A DNA stretch of 64,000 bases from a virus (IMGVR_UViG_3300035703_000012:64001-128000); one strand, 5' to 3'; counted from the stretch's first letter, positions 33,211 through 42,053 are shown. A program made the numbers and translations. The notes: a model not told the origin generated them from the letters alone.

Positions 33211-33597
33211 ATGGGACTCGACATGTACGCCGTCGCCGTGGATCCCGCCATCTGGGATGCCGCGACGCAGACCCTGCACAAGGACGCCACCCAGGACCAG
33301 GTCAAACGCCTGGCCTACTGGCGCAAGCACCACGACCTGCACGGCTGGATGGAGAACCTGTACCGCCAGCGCGGCGGCACCAAAGACTTCAACTGCGTGC
33401 AGCTGCCGCTGGACAGCGCAGACCTCGACGCGCTCGAGCAGGCCATCGTCCAGCGCAGGCTGCCGGCCACCTCCGGCTTCTTCTTCGGCAACCACCCGCC
33501 CGACCGCGAGAGCGACATCGAAGATTTGGCCTTCATCGCCAAGGCCCGCGACGCCATCGCAGCCGGCAAGGTCGTGCTCTACGACTCGTGGTGGTGA
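33211..33597 (+). CDS. conserved phage protein of the MGLDMYA type
   Basis: 128 aa. The start MGLDMYA, the middle YWRKHHDLHGWMENLY, the segment GFFFGNH and the end VVLYDSWW belong to a small protein family common in phages, sometimes mislabelled as phosphoglycerate kinase. Function unknown. ATG 33211 follows AAAGGAG. Confidence 0.85.
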   Translation: MGLDMYAVAVDPAIWDAATQTLHKDATQDQVKRLAYWRKHHDLHGWMENLYRQRGGTKDFNCVQLPLDSADLDALEQAIVQRRLPATSGFFFGNHPPDRESDIEDLAFIAKARDAIAAGKVVLYDSWW

Positions 33598-33648
33598 AGA
33601 CCGCCCGCAAAAGCATAGACATTTTCAACACCTCGGAAGGAGGCTGCC

Positions 33649-33828
33649 ATGTTCGATGAAGTCCGCAACGCCGCCCAGGCTGTGACCGACTACTACGCCG
33701 ACCGCATTCCGGCCATTCCCGTGGCCGTGCTCGAGGACCTGCTCTTCGCGGTGGCCAACACCAACGTGCTGTTCGCCAACCTCGTGGAAGAGGCCCTCGC
33801 CCGGGGGAACTCCGACGCGTGCGCCTGA
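33649..33828 (+). CDS. small unknown protein
   Basis: 59 aa, helical, MFDEVRNAAQAVTDYY start. ATG 33649 follows GGAAGGAGG. Overlaps the next gene's GTG 33819. Confidence 0.65.
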   Translation: MFDEVRNAAQAVTDYYADRIPAIPVAVLEDLLFAVANTNVLFANLVEEALARGNSDACA

Positions 33829-34130
33829 CGACGCTGCAGACCGTCGCCGCGCACCTCAACACGCAGCTCACGCGCGCCCAGCTCAATCCCGCCGGCACCA
33901 CGCTGACGTTCCTCCTGCAGCCACAAGGCGGTCTGCTCATCCAGGTGAACGCCCGCTGGTGCAAGCAGCCTCCGCCCTGGCTGACGGTGCCCGCCAGCCT
34001 CAGCCGCGCGGAGTGGGCCGCCCTGGCACAACCCGACGAAGCCACGCGCGAGGCCCTGGTGGCCCAGCTGAAAGGCTACGGCTGGGTCGCAGCCTTCACG
34101 GGGTACAAGGCGCCTGTTGCCACCCCGTGA
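33819..34130 (+). CDS. unknown protein
   Basis: 103 aa. GTG 33819 overlaps the previous gene by 10 bases. It reads as a helix, then strands (TLTFLLQPQGGLLIQV), then a helix. The stop is directly followed by the next ATG. Confidence 0.68.
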   Translation: MRLTTLQTVAAHLNTQLTRAQLNPAGTTLTFLLQPQGGLLIQVNARWCKQPPPWLTVPASLSRAEWAALAQPDEATREALVAQLKGYGWVAAFTGYKAPVATP

Positions 34131-34412
34131 ATGGAGCCGACCGTGACCGACGACCCGCTGTGGCTGATCAAAGACATTCTGCTGCGTTGGAGCGCGGGCC
34201 AGACCGGCGCCCTCACGGGCGGCACGCAGCCCCTGGTCGAGAACGACCTGCTGGGCACCGTGCAACGCCTGCACCCGCAGCACCACGGGCGGCTGTCCGA
34301 GCTGCTGGATTGGATGCAGAGCACGCTCGACCCCGAGTGCTGGGGCTCGCGCGAGGCCGTGCAGACCTGGCACCGGCGGCACAGCCCGCCGGACTTTCCT
34401 TCCACCCCCTAG
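34131..34412 (+). CDS. unknown protein
   Basis: 93 aa, Trp-rich and helical. ATG 34131 follows the previous stop with no gap, so it is probably translated by coupling. A 9-bp hairpin CGAGCCTGC / GCAGGCTCG follows (34412-34438). No family recognised. Confidence 0.65.
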   Translation: MEPTVTDDPLWLIKDILLRWSAGQTGALTGGTQPLVENDLLGTVQRLHPQHHGRLSELLDWMQSTLDPECWGSREAVQTWHRRHSPPDFPSTP

Positions 34413-34453
34413 CGAGCCTGCCACGTCGTGCAGGCTCGGACTGAGAGGCCTGC

Positions 34454-34879
34454 ATGAACTCCCATCTCATCGACCTGTTCGAGCGCTGTCGCGCGCAAGG
34501 CTTCCAGGTTGCGCTCAACGCGCCGTCGCTGGACCGCATCGAGTTCCACGACAGCACTCCAGACCTGACGCTGGGCCTGTCCGTGCAGGGCGAGGCCGTC
34601 GAAAACGTCCGCTGGGCGCTGATGCTCTGGCAGCCTGGCATGCAGACGATGTGGCTGGAGTGTTTCGAAGACCGCACCGCGCTGGAAGACGCCCTGACCC
34701 GGCCCTTCGACGAGATGGCGCCCTTCGAGATGAACCTGATTCCGCTGCTGGCGCTGGACCTGGAGACGGGCGATCGCCACCGGCTGGAAGCCACCTACAC
34801 GCTGGACCTGGTCGGGCCCTACAGCAACGGCATGGCCGTCGACGGCTTCACCGACGGCGGCAACCGCACGGTGTGCTAG
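34454..34879 (+). CDS. unknown acidic protein
   Basis: 141 aa, mixed strands and helices, net acidic. The ribosome site is weak (GAGAGG). No family recognised. Confidence 0.72.
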   Translation: MNSHLIDLFERCRAQGFQVALNAPSLDRIEFHDSTPDLTLGLSVQGEAVENVRWALMLWQPGMQTMWLECFEDRTALEDALTRPFDEMAPFEMNLIPLLALDLETGDRHRLEATYTLDLVGPYSNGMAVDGFTDGGNRTVC

Positions 34880-34882
34880 CCC

Positions 34883-35137
34883 ATGTGGGTGATTGCCGAT
34901 CAGACGTTCCCCGACTTCGTCGCGCACCAGCCTCTGCCCACCGACCGCGAGGCCTTCGAAGCGCTGGTCTACAACGTGTACCGCGCCGGCATCGAGACAG
35001 GCGTCGGCCTGCTGGGTGACGTGCTGCGCGACCACGTCGAGACCCAACTCGACCCCTACCTCGACCCCGTCTTCGTGAGCTTGTTTGTGCAGGGCCTGCG
35101 CGTGGCGGAAGAGACCTGCCTCTCGCGCCCGCTTTAG
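34883..35137 (+). CDS. small unknown protein
   Basis: 84 aa, mainly helical (MWVIADQTFPDFV start). No clear ribosome site; likely coupled to the gene ending three bases earlier. Confidence 0.65.
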   Translation: MWVIADQTFPDFVAHQPLPTDREAFEALVYNVYRAGIETGVGLLGDVLRDHVETQLDPYLDPVFVSLFVQGLRVAEETCLSRPL

Positions 35138-35146
35138 GAGATCTGC

Positions 35147-35992
35147 ATGACCACCGAAACGACCCCGACCGAAACGCTGTCGCCGCGCAAGTACGGCAAC
35201 ATGCTGCGCCGGCACCTGAAGCAAGCCGTCGACCAGCGCCTGCTGCCACCGGGCGACTACAAGGTGCAAATCACCTCCGCCGGGGCCTGGGGCCGCGAGG
35301 TGCAGTTTTTCGTTGATGCCATCTCACTGACTGGTGTGCTGGAGGTCGAGAACGCCTTCGAGCTCGCCATGAATCCGCCCGATTACATCCGGCTTCAGCT
35401 GACGGCTGAGGCCCGAGAGGCACTGCAGGCGCTGCGCGACCAGTTCAACGTGTTTCACCAAACGGTGGCAGCCCCGCAGGAACACCCACGCTTTGGCACC
35501 AGTTTTGCGGGTGTGCAGCTCAACACGCACTGGCTGCGCAGCGAGCGCAACAAGGTCTACTGCGCCCTGGGCCTCGAAACCTACGCCGAGCCCAGCCACT
35601 TCTTGGACCCGCAGGAGAAGTCGTACATGCCTGTGGGTTCCAGCCGCGGCTACTTGGGCCGGCAGGACGTGCGGTACATCAACAACAGGCTTGAAGCCCG
35701 CGCGCGGTTCACGCAGAACCTCATCGCGCTGCGCAACCACCTGACAACCAGCCTGACGACCCAGCTCGACGCAGCGGGCTGGCAGGTGAACCTGCCGGTC
35801 GAGACGCTGCAGCTGCTGGGGGCCCACCTTGCCAAGCAAGCTATCGAGTTCTTGCATTCCCACGTGCACCCTGAATTTTACCGCGAGCACCTGCCGCACG
35901 CGTTCCCCGCGCTGTACGTGACGGAGGAACCAAAGGCTGAGGGCGATGCAGCAACTGCGGGGCCCCTGTTCAAGGCCTCGACCCATGGCTGA
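35147..35992 (+). CDS. unknown protein with LPD29-like N-terminal motif
   Basis: 281 aa. The opening SPRKYGNMLRRHLKQAV..LLPPGDYKVQITS resembles the S..(E/D)..AK.LR..IK.A...LP.G.Y.VR pattern of LPD29-type domains of large mobile-element proteins. The same pattern opens the products at 35985 and 53717. The rest is unrecognised. ATG 35147 follows AGGAG. Overlaps the next gene by 8 bases. Confidence 0.78.
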   Translation: MTTETTPTETLSPRKYGNMLRRHLKQAVDQRLLPPGDYKVQITSAGAWGREVQFFVDAISLTGVLEVENAFELAMNPPDYIRLQLTAEAREALQALRDQFNVFHQTVAAPQEHPRFGTSFAGVQLNTHWLRSERNKVYCALGLETYAEPSHFLDPQEKSYMPVGSSRGYLGRQDVRYINNRLEARARFTQNLIALRNHLTTSLTTQLDAAGWQVNLPVETLQLLGAHLAKQAIEFLHSHVHPEFYREHLPHAFPALYVTEEPKAEGDAATAGPLFKASTHG

Positions 35993-36635
35993 GCCGTGTG
36001 CCGTTCCAGCGGCTGTCGTGAAAGTCTTCACCTCGCTGACGGGTGAACCCTTCTGGGGGCCTTACAGCGCGCGGGACTGGCGCGGCACCAACCCGAGCCA
36101 TGCCGATTACGCCAAGCTCCTGCGCTTCGCGATCGCCCAGGCCGTGGCGAGCAAGGAGCTGCCCCAGGGCACGTACCGGCTGCGGCTGGCGTCTTGCCCC
36201 GCCCGGTACGAAAAGGTCTACGAGCCCAGCGCGATTCGCCAGGAGCCCTGGTACGTGGCGCGCGAAGGCTACCTGACTTACGACCGGAAGCTGCAGCTGA
36301 CCATCGAGGAAGCGGACATCGCGCTGCTGGATGCCAGCCGCTGGCTCGAGGTGGCGCTCGGCGAACGGCAAGGGCGTAACGAGCAGATGTGGCGTTACAG
36401 CGAGGAGGCTCATGAGCTCAGCCGTCAGCTGCGTCGGCTGTGCCGCTGGGAGCATCTCCACAGCCTTTTCAACGACCTGGCTGCCATCTACAAGCCAGAC
36501 TGGCGTGACCGTCACGAGGTGCCCCCTTACACCGTCGACGTGCGCGTCGGGGCGGCGTGGCGGCGGCGGGAGATCGCCAAGGGGATGCGCTGGCTGCAAG
36601 ACAAGGAGAAGAACGATGCAGCGTGTGCCCAGTGA
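35985..36635 (+). CDS. unknown protein with LPD29-like motif
   Basis: 216 aa. HADYAKLLRFAIAQAV..ELPQGTYRLRLAS near residues 38-70 follows the pattern seen in the preceding gene, so the two are probably distant paralogues. The C-terminal half is helical and Arg-rich. Overlaps the next start. Confidence 0.76.
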   Translation: MAEPCAVPAAVVKVFTSLTGEPFWGPYSARDWRGTNPSHADYAKLLRFAIAQAVASKELPQGTYRLRLASCPARYEKVYEPSAIRQEPWYVAREGYLTYDRKLQLTIEEADIALLDASRWLEVALGERQGRNEQMWRYSEEAHELSRQLRRLCRWEHLHSLFNDLAAIYKPDWRDRHEVPPYTVDVRVGAAWRRREIAKGMRWLQDKEKNDAACAQ

Positions 36636-36870
36636 CTGGGAGAGTCTTTGCGCGTGCGTCGACTGGGAGGAGCTGCGGCTTCAGAAGCTGGCCCTGGTCG
36701 AGCTGCTGGATCAGGACCCCGGAACCATGCTGCAAAACGTGCTGGGGTCTGCGGCGTTGCAGGCCCAGCTAAACGGGCTGGTCACGTTCCTGGATGCCGT
36801 TCAAGACACCGCCGCGGACACCTACGTCAGCAAAGAAACCGTGTTCGGCCCCCTGGAGGATGACGCATGA
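36616..36870 (+). CDS. small unknown protein
   Basis: 84 aa, acidic and helical. ATG 36616 follows AAGGAGAA and lies 20 bases before the previous stop. Its stop overlaps ATG 36867. Confidence 0.7.
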   Translation: MQRVPSDWESLCACVDWEELRLQKLALVELLDQDPGTMLQNVLGSAALQAQLNGLVTFLDAVQDTAADTYVSKETVFGPLEDDA

Positions 36871-37409
36871 GCCACGCCATGGCCTTTCACAAGTACACGG
36901 GCCCGCTGGAGCTGACGCTGGATGCCGAACAGCGCACGGCTGTGCTGGCGCGCATCACAACCCCGCTGCGGTTCTTCAAGGCGCTGGAGTTTCAGCCCGA
37001 GGCACCGCTGCAGGCGCTGTACGCGCAGCTGGGCTTGACGCTGGCTGAACAAGCGCAAATCCAGGCCATGCTCGACCACCTGGGCTGGCTGGAAGACTAC
37101 GGCGACGACCCGGACCTCGCAGCGGACTGCTTGCACGAGTTCAAGCGCTCGTTGCCCGCGCACATGATGTGGTCGAAGCCGGTCGAACACCTGGCCGACG
37201 ACATCCTGACCAGCCTGCTCGACTTCTGGAAGTGCCCATACACAGAAGACACGGACCACCATGACGTGCGCGGCGTGCCGTTCCACGAGTTTCGGCTGGT
37301 GTGGACGGCCAGCTGCGCCAATGACGACTACGTGGGGCCCGGCGGCAGGCTGATGGCGCTGGCGGAGCTGTTGAAGCTGCTCGCACCGCTGGGCCTTCAG
37401 GTGGTCTGA
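36867..37409 (+). CDS. unknown protein
   Basis: 180 aa, ATGA-coupled. A helical N-terminal part with repeated Leu/Gln/Ala segments leads to an acidic, His-rich centre (YTEDTDHHDV). No family recognised. Last gene of the run from 31.3 kb; a terminator follows. Confidence 0.75.
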   Translation: MSHAMAFHKYTGPLELTLDAEQRTAVLARITTPLRFFKALEFQPEAPLQALYAQLGLTLAEQAQIQAMLDHLGWLEDYGDDPDLAADCLHEFKRSLPAHMMWSKPVEHLADDILTSLLDFWKCPYTEDTDHHDVRGVPFHEFRLVWTASCANDDYVGPGGRLMALAELLKLLAPLGLQVV

Positions 37410-37429
37410 GCGCCGCGCGTCGAGAGCTC

Positions 37430-37462
37430 AGCCCGTTCGGCTCACGCCGGGCGGGCTTTTTC
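37430..37462 (+). terminator. Rho-independent terminator
   Basis: AGCCCG / CGGGCT stem with a partly paired 16-base loop, then TTTTT. Confidence 0.8.
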
Positions 37463-37526
37463 CTGGCAGCTTGCCCAAAAACCCCGGCCCTGCGGGCCTT
37501 ATTCTACGAGCAGAAAGGAGTCCCGC

Positions 37527-38444
37527 GTGGATTCGACCGTGGCGTTTCTCCAGGCCAAGAAGGCCAGCCAGACCCAGCGCACGCGCAAGGGGCTGGTCGT
37601 CAGGCCCAACGGCCGCAGCGCGGACTTCATCATCCCGAGCTTCGCGGTGGGCTGCGAGCTCGCGTGCAGCTACTGCTACGTGGCGCGCCACCGGGCCTAC
37701 GGGAACCCCCTCGAGCTCTACGACAACCGCGAGGCCATCTGGCAGGCCGTGAAGGCCCACTGGGAAGGCCTGCCGCCCAAGCCCGCACCCAACCAGTGCG
37801 ACGCGACGGCCTGGACCTACGACATCGGCGAGAGCACGGACTGTTTGAGCCCGGCGGTGGTGGAGACCACGCGCTGGTTCATCGAGCGCTTTCTCGACGA
37901 GACGGATGCCAAGCCGACGTTTGCCACCAAGCTGGCCGTCGGCCCCAAGGTGCTCGAGGCCATCCCCCATGCCCCCAGGCAGGCGCGCGTGCGGCTGAGC
38001 CTGAGCCCGGCGCCCGTCATCAAGCAGCTGGAGGCGGGCACGAGCCCGCTCGAAGCACGGCTCGTCGCGATCGAGCAGCTGGTGGCGCTGGGTTACGAGG
38101 TGCACCTGAACTTCAGCCCGGTGGTGGTGTACGAGGGCTGGGTGACGGACTACACGCGGCTGTTCAAGCAGCTGCGGCTGGTTGTCTCCCAGGCCGTGCT
38201 CGACCAGCTGGCCTGCGAGGTCATCTTCCTGACGCACCACCCGCGGCTGCACGCGCTCAACATGCAGTGGCGGCCCGAGGCCGAGGACCTGCTGTGGACG
38301 CCTGCCTGGCAGGAAGCCAAGACCAACGAGCGGGGTGATGGCGTGCTGCGCTACGAGCACGCCATGAAGGCCCAGCTCGTGGCCCGCTTCAAGCAGCTGC
38401 TGGCCGAGCACCTGCCGGGTGTGACGCTGCGTTACATCTTCTGA
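37527..38444 (+). CDS. radical SAM protein of the spore photoproduct lyase family
   Basis: 305 aa. The radical SAM iron-sulphur motif is C43-ELA-C47-SY-C50, in the context VGCELACSYCYVARHR. The late LSLSP, LGYEVHLNFSPVV and TLRYIF segments match the layout of spore photoproduct lyase family proteins. Family members use SAM radical chemistry; true lyases reverse UV-made thymine dimers. Whether this one does is unknown, since the family is wider than the repair enzyme. GTG 37527 follows GAAAGGAG. It is preceded by a terminator and so starts a new unit. Confidence 0.87.
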   Translation: MDSTVAFLQAKKASQTQRTRKGLVVRPNGRSADFIIPSFAVGCELACSYCYVARHRAYGNPLELYDNREAIWQAVKAHWEGLPPKPAPNQCDATAWTYDIGESTDCLSPAVVETTRWFIERFLDETDAKPTFATKLAVGPKVLEAIPHAPRQARVRLSLSPAPVIKQLEAGTSPLEARLVAIEQLVALGYEVHLNFSPVVVYEGWVTDYTRLFKQLRLVVSQAVLDQLACEVIFLTHHPRLHALNMQWRPEAEDLLWTPAWQEAKTNERGDGVLRYEHAMKAQLVARFKQLLAEHLPGVTLRYIF

Positions 38445-38456
38445 GAGGAGTCTGGG

Positions 38457-38624
38457 ATGTCTCTGGCGCCTTCGTTGCAAACGCCGGCTCAGCTCGAGCA
38501 GCTGCTGCACCAGGCCCACCGCCTGGCGGTGGCGCTGGGGCGCGAGCACCAGGCCGAGCTGATCGCCTCGGCCCTCCACCACGTGCCGATGCCGCCGCCC
38601 CAGCTGATGGACTGGCGCCCCTGA
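38457..38624 (+). CDS. small unknown protein
   Basis: 55 aa, one helix of about 35 residues then a Pro-rich end (MPPPQLMDW). ATG 38457 follows GAGAGGAG. No family recognised. Confidence 0.68.
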   Translation: MSLAPSLQTPAQLEQLLHQAHRLAVALGREHQAELIASALHHVPMPPPQLMDWRP

Positions 38625-38628
38625 ACTT

Positions 38629-39033
38629 ATGCACTCCTCCTCGCTCGACAGCCGTGAGTTGCTCCAGGCCTTCTCGAAGGCCTACGGGCGCATCGCGATC
38701 GTGGGCAACCGCGACTTCCAGCGCTGGGAGTGGGTCATGAGCTTCGTGAGCCTGGTGCCCGCGGACTGGACCCTCCTGTCGCGCGGCTGCGCGGGCGTGG
38801 ACAGCTGGGTCGAGGACATCGCCCAGGCCGCCGAGCGCAAGTTCGAGGCCCGTCCGCCCGACTGGGAACGGCACTACCGCATGGCGCCACTCGCGCGCAA
38901 CCGGCTGCTCATCGACGAGGTCGACTGGGTCGTCGCCTTCTGGGACGGGGCCAGCACCAGCCTCAACGACCTGCTCGCCAAGGCGCGCAAAACTCAAAAG
39001 CTGCTGCACACCTTCGTGGATGACGGCAGCTAG
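38629..39033 (+). CDS. SLOG-superfamily (DUF2493-like) protein
   Basis: 134 aa. The order VGNRDF (25-30), LSRGCAGVDSWVEDIAQ (50-66), LARNRLLIDEVDWVVAFWDG (88-107) and S.SLND matches the Rossmann-type SLOG proteins related to DprA and YspA/DUF2493: VxGSRxW, GGAxGAD, RNxxM, VIAFWDG. They are thought to bind nucleotides or nucleotide-like signals. Its stop overlaps the 3' end of the leftward regulator gene by 4 bases. Confidence 0.82.
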   Translation: MHSSSLDSRELLQAFSKAYGRIAIVGNRDFQRWEWVMSFVSLVPADWTLLSRGCAGVDSWVEDIAQAAERKFEARPPDWERHYRMAPLARNRLLIDEVDWVVAFWDGASTSLNDLLAKARKTQKLLHTFVDDGS

Positions 39034-39887
39034 CTGGCTTCGAAGCGCCAGCCCTGCGTGTGCCAATGCCGGGCCGGAATGGCCAGCTCCTCGCTGTAGC
39101 TGCGCCCGCGTGGCGTCTGTCGGGTGCGCTGCACCTTGACGCAGTCCGGTCGGGCCGTGGTCACGGGGTAGCGGCTGCCATCCGGGCTCACGGCCACGAG
39201 CGTCTCGGCTGCCGCGGGCGCTGCGATGGCGGCGGGTTCGTCGGCTTGGGCTGACTCCGGCACGGCAATGGCCTGCACCGGGGGCTTGACCTCGGCCGTG
39301 AAGACCCAGTCGGCCTCGCAGGCCCGCACCAGCAGCCCCATGAAGCTGGCCCGGATGCGGCTGTCGTCGGGGTAGCTCGCAACGAGCTCCCGGGCCTTGG
39401 CCAGCACCGTGGCCTCGCCGTGTTTGGCGACGAGCTGCTGCAGCCGCTGGGTCTCGACGCCCTTGCGGCCCAGCACGAAGGCCAGCGACTCCGGCAGGTT
39501 CTCAGGCGGCGCGGGTGGTTTCGCAGCGCTGCGAGGAGAACCCGGTTCCAACAAGGTTGGTTGGTTGTTTGAAACAAGTTTCAGAGAACCACCACCGATT
39601 GGTTCTGCTTGCACAGCTGTGAGAAAGCGAGAACCCAGAAAAAGGCGGTGGTTCTCGCCAGCAACCAGCCAGCCTGCTGCTTTCAGGCGGGCCAGGGCGC
39701 GGTAGGCGGTGGCCTGGCTCATGTGGGCCTTGCGTGCCAGCGTGCCGACGCTCATGTGGGCTTCGAGCGTCTCGGCGTTGAGGTGCTGGAGGTAGGCGAG
39801 CAGGAGGCGCAGCTCGCGCTCCTCGAACTCGGCCATGTGCTGGGACATCGCCAGCGCAACGCGCCCGGCGAGTTCGTAGAACGGCAC
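39030..39887 (-). CDS. winged-helix DNA-binding protein
   Basis: 285 aa. A helix-turn-helix is visible at SVGTLARKAHMSQATAYRALARLKAAGWL, typical of winged-helix replication initiators and transcription regulators. A Pro/Ala-rich linker leads to a second helical domain. GTG 39887 follows GAAAGAGGA; the frame continues open upstream with a Lys-rich stretch lacking a ribosome site. Divergent from a strong rightward promoter at 39916, which it could control. Confidence 0.8.
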   Translation of the reverse strand: MPFYELAGRVALAMSQHMAEFEERELRLLLAYLQHLNAETLEAHMSVGTLARKAHMSQATAYRALARLKAAGWLVAGENHRLFLGSRFLTAVQAEPIGGGSLKLVSNNQPTLLEPGSPRSAAKPPAPPENLPESLAFVLGRKGVETQRLQQLVAKHGEATVLAKARELVASYPDDSRIRASFMGLLVRACEADWVFTAEVKPPVQAIAVPESAQADEPAAIAAPAAAETLVAVSPDGSRYPVTTARPDCVKVQRTRQTPRGRSYSEELAIPARHWHTQGWRFEAS

Positions 39888-39915
39888 GGAAAATCCTCTT
39901 TCTTGGCGTGAACAC

Positions 39916-39944
39916 TTGCCACGCGGGATCGGCCGTGCTACATT
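39916..39944 (+). promoter_or_regulatory. sigma-70-type promoter
   Basis: TTGCCA, 17 bases, TACATT. Start expected near 39951. It sits 29 bases from the start codon of the divergent winged-helix gene, and no gene begins on the + strand until 40255. Confidence 0.7.
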
Positions 39945-39950
39945 GGCAGC

Positions 39951-40242
39951 ACGACGGCTCCTGCTGGCAGGGGACGGCGGGTTGGGAAAAAACTCAAAAC
40001 ACAGCGCTCGCTTTGCTTTGGGGCACCTCCTTTCCTTTCCTTTTCTCTTCTTTCTTTTCAAACGAGAGACGCAAGTCTCACAAACGGGCGGCCCTGTTGC
40101 AGCGGGGTCGCCCGATTCGTTTGCCTGTTATGTCGCGAGCTTAACCCAAACGAACCTGGTTTGCAAGGGATGTGATCACACGGCGGATCCACGCCCGGTC
40201 GTCTGTGTGAACCTTGCCTAGTTCAAGCCTGCAAAATATACC
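39951..40242 (+). other. gene-free transcribed stretch, possible small RNA or long leader
   Basis: It follows the promoter at 39916. It has a pyrimidine tract (about 40022-40060), a GAGAC-GCAA-GTCTC hairpin (about 40064), and a long hairpin whose outer arms are CAAACG / CGTTTG and inner arms GGGCGGCCC / GGGGTCGCCC (about 40079-40123). No coding frame is supported. Confidence 0.4.
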
Positions 40243-40248
40243 TAAAAT
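40243..40248 (+). promoter_or_regulatory. -10 box for a leaderless transcript
   Basis: TAAAAT ends exactly 6 bases before GTG 40255, as at 117 and 43833. A possible -35 (TTCAAG) lies 15 bases upstream. Confidence 0.5.
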
Positions 40249-40254
40249 ACCTGC

Positions 40255-40464
40255 GTGAAGTCCACCGGAATGCGGGGTATTTTTCGCTTGAGCTGCCCTG
40301 AAAAAGACGCCATCCTGAAGGCCCTCGCCCTGCTGGTCGAGGTCAAGCGCGCGCTGTGGCTGGATCCGCTGCTGCTGGGCAACCCCAGCGTGACCAAGCA
40401 AATCGGCAACCTCAACGACATCAGCCAGATCCTGCGCGATCACGTCACGGAGCCCCATGCCTGA
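40255..40464 (+). CDS. small unknown protein
   Basis: 69 aa. GTG 40255 has no ribosome site but a -10 box at leaderless spacing; ATG 40270 is the alternative. Helical, with no motif. Its end overlaps the next start by 8 bases. Confidence 0.65.
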   Translation: MKSTGMRGIFRLSCPEKDAILKALALLVEVKRALWLDPLLLGNPSVTKQIGNLNDISQILRDHVTEPHA

Positions 40465-41155
40465 AGTCCAACCCCCACCCTTTACCTTGCAGTGGGCCCT
40501 CACGCCCGAGACGGCAGCCACCATCCGCCGCCTCAAGCTGCTGCAAGGCGAGGCCAGCCTGGCCCGCCCCGAAGGCGCCGCCTACGCCGAGCGCTGGATG
40601 AGCGGCCTCGAGCTGCGCTACCACCTCAAAGCCAACCAGGTCGTTGCCGCCGCCTACAGCGACTACGCCACGCACATGCTGCACCACCTGGAGCGCCACC
40701 CGCTGCCGGCCCTGCCCACGTCGAACGCTTTCGACGGGCCTTCGGCCCTGGTGCTGCTCGGACGCAACCACCCCGAAAGCTTCGTGTGGGTGCAGCTGCC
40801 TGGCGATCGCCAGCGCGCCCTGCTCGACCAGCCGCGCTTCTTGCAGGAGCTGGCCTTCGTCTTGAGCCCCACCCCCATCGCCGTGCGGCCCGCACGCGCA
40901 ACGCCGCGGGTGCTCTTCCGGGCCGCCACCCAGCGGCCGTTTACGTCCATGCCCCTGCAGCCCCACCCCATGAGCTCCTTGCTCGACCTGCCCGGTCTGG
41001 CGGCGCTCACCACCCTGCTGCAGGACGTGGGGGAGACGCTCTACCACGACGCCGAACCCGTCGAGGCCACCCTCGCAAGCCTGCACCTCGAGCTGGTGCG
41101 CGCCCGCCACACGGCCGCAGCCGCGTTGCTGCGGGCCTGGAAAGGAGCCGCCTGA
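40457..41155 (+). CDS. unknown protein
   Basis: 232 aa. ATG 40457 overlaps the upstream gene. It has a helical N-terminal half and a Pro-rich middle (SMPLQPHPMSS). No family recognised. Followed by an overlapping ATG. Confidence 0.76.
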   Translation: MPEVQPPPFTLQWALTPETAATIRRLKLLQGEASLARPEGAAYAERWMSGLELRYHLKANQVVAAAYSDYATHMLHHLERHPLPALPTSNAFDGPSALVLLGRNHPESFVWVQLPGDRQRALLDQPRFLQELAFVLSPTPIAVRPARATPRVLFRAATQRPFTSMPLQPHPMSSLLDLPGLAALTTLLQDVGETLYHDAEPVEATLASLHLELVRARHTAAAALLRAWKGAA

Positions 41156-41544
41156 TGCGCACCTACTTGGCTGTGCTGCTGCTCGGCCGCACCAGCCACG
41201 GCTTCTTTCTCGGCCCCGTGGGGCCGGCTGGCGAAGCCTGGTTGCAAGACCACTACGCCGCGCTCGATGTCGCCATGCAGCTCGGGGGCGTGCCCCTGGG
41301 CTTCGTCGAGGAGCCGGACCCGGATGCCGAGAGCTGCACCGTCTTGGGCGTGGAGGACTGGCTCACGCAGGGCCTGCGCGCCATCGAGACGCTGCGCGAC
41401 GACGGGGATGTCACAGACGGCGACGCCGAGACACGCGCCCGGCTCGCCGAGCGGCGTGCGGCGCTGGAGATTGAACTGGATGCGGTGGAGACCCAGCTGC
41501 GCGACGCGCTGGCGAGCTACCACCATGTGGAGATTTTGCGATGA
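41155..41544 (+). CDS. unknown protein
   Basis: 129 aa. ATG 41155 follows AAAGGAG and overlaps the upstream stop. Strand-rich start (TYLAVLLLGRTSHGFFLG), acidic middle, and a C-terminal coiled coil. Coupled by ATGA to the next gene. Confidence 0.74.
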   Translation: MRTYLAVLLLGRTSHGFFLGPVGPAGEAWLQDHYAALDVAMQLGGVPLGFVEEPDPDAESCTVLGVEDWLTQGLRAIETLRDDGDVTDGDAETRARLAERRAALEIELDAVETQLRDALASYHHVEILR

Positions 41545-41921
41545 ACATGGAACGTGTGGCGGGTGTCCGCTTTGCCGGCTACGGGGAGTACCTCCAGGCC
41601 GAAACGCTGGCGGCCAAGCTGACAGCCCTCAACCCCAAGCTGCCCGTGCAGCTGGTGCTGACTTCCTGGTACCCGCAAGAGGGCCTGGAGGACGTGCCGG
41701 GACCCGAAAGCTTGGACGGCACCGAGCCCGTCTACGCCGACGTGCGCTGCGAGAGCCCCAGCCGGCTCGAGCACTTCGTCGAGCTGCTCGCGCGCATGCG
41801 CGCCAAGAACCGGCAGCTCACGCAGCAGCTCAAGCAGCCTGCCGCCGAGGTGGCGGAGCCCGTCGAGGAGACGGGTGACGAGACGCCGTGGCTCACGGCT
41901 TACCTCAACCAGGACTTCTGA
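41541..41921 (+). CDS. unknown protein
   Basis: 126 aa, ATGA start. A small alpha/beta body is followed by a coiled coil (ELLARMRAKNRQLTQQLK) and an acidic tail. No family recognised. Confidence 0.74.
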   Translation: MNMERVAGVRFAGYGEYLQAETLAAKLTALNPKLPVQLVLTSWYPQEGLEDVPGPESLDGTEPVYADVRCESPSRLEHFVELLARMRAKNRQLTQQLKQPAAEVAEPVEETGDETPWLTAYLNQDF

Positions 41922-42053
41922 AGCACCTCGTTTTTGGTGGTTTTGGCCGCTAGAAAGCCTGGCCGGAAACAGGGTACGATAGACGTGGCGCGAGCGGGAT
42001 TTGCACCTGTGTGCGAGCCGTTTGCGGTGTCTTCGTTCCCAGGAGAGATGGCC

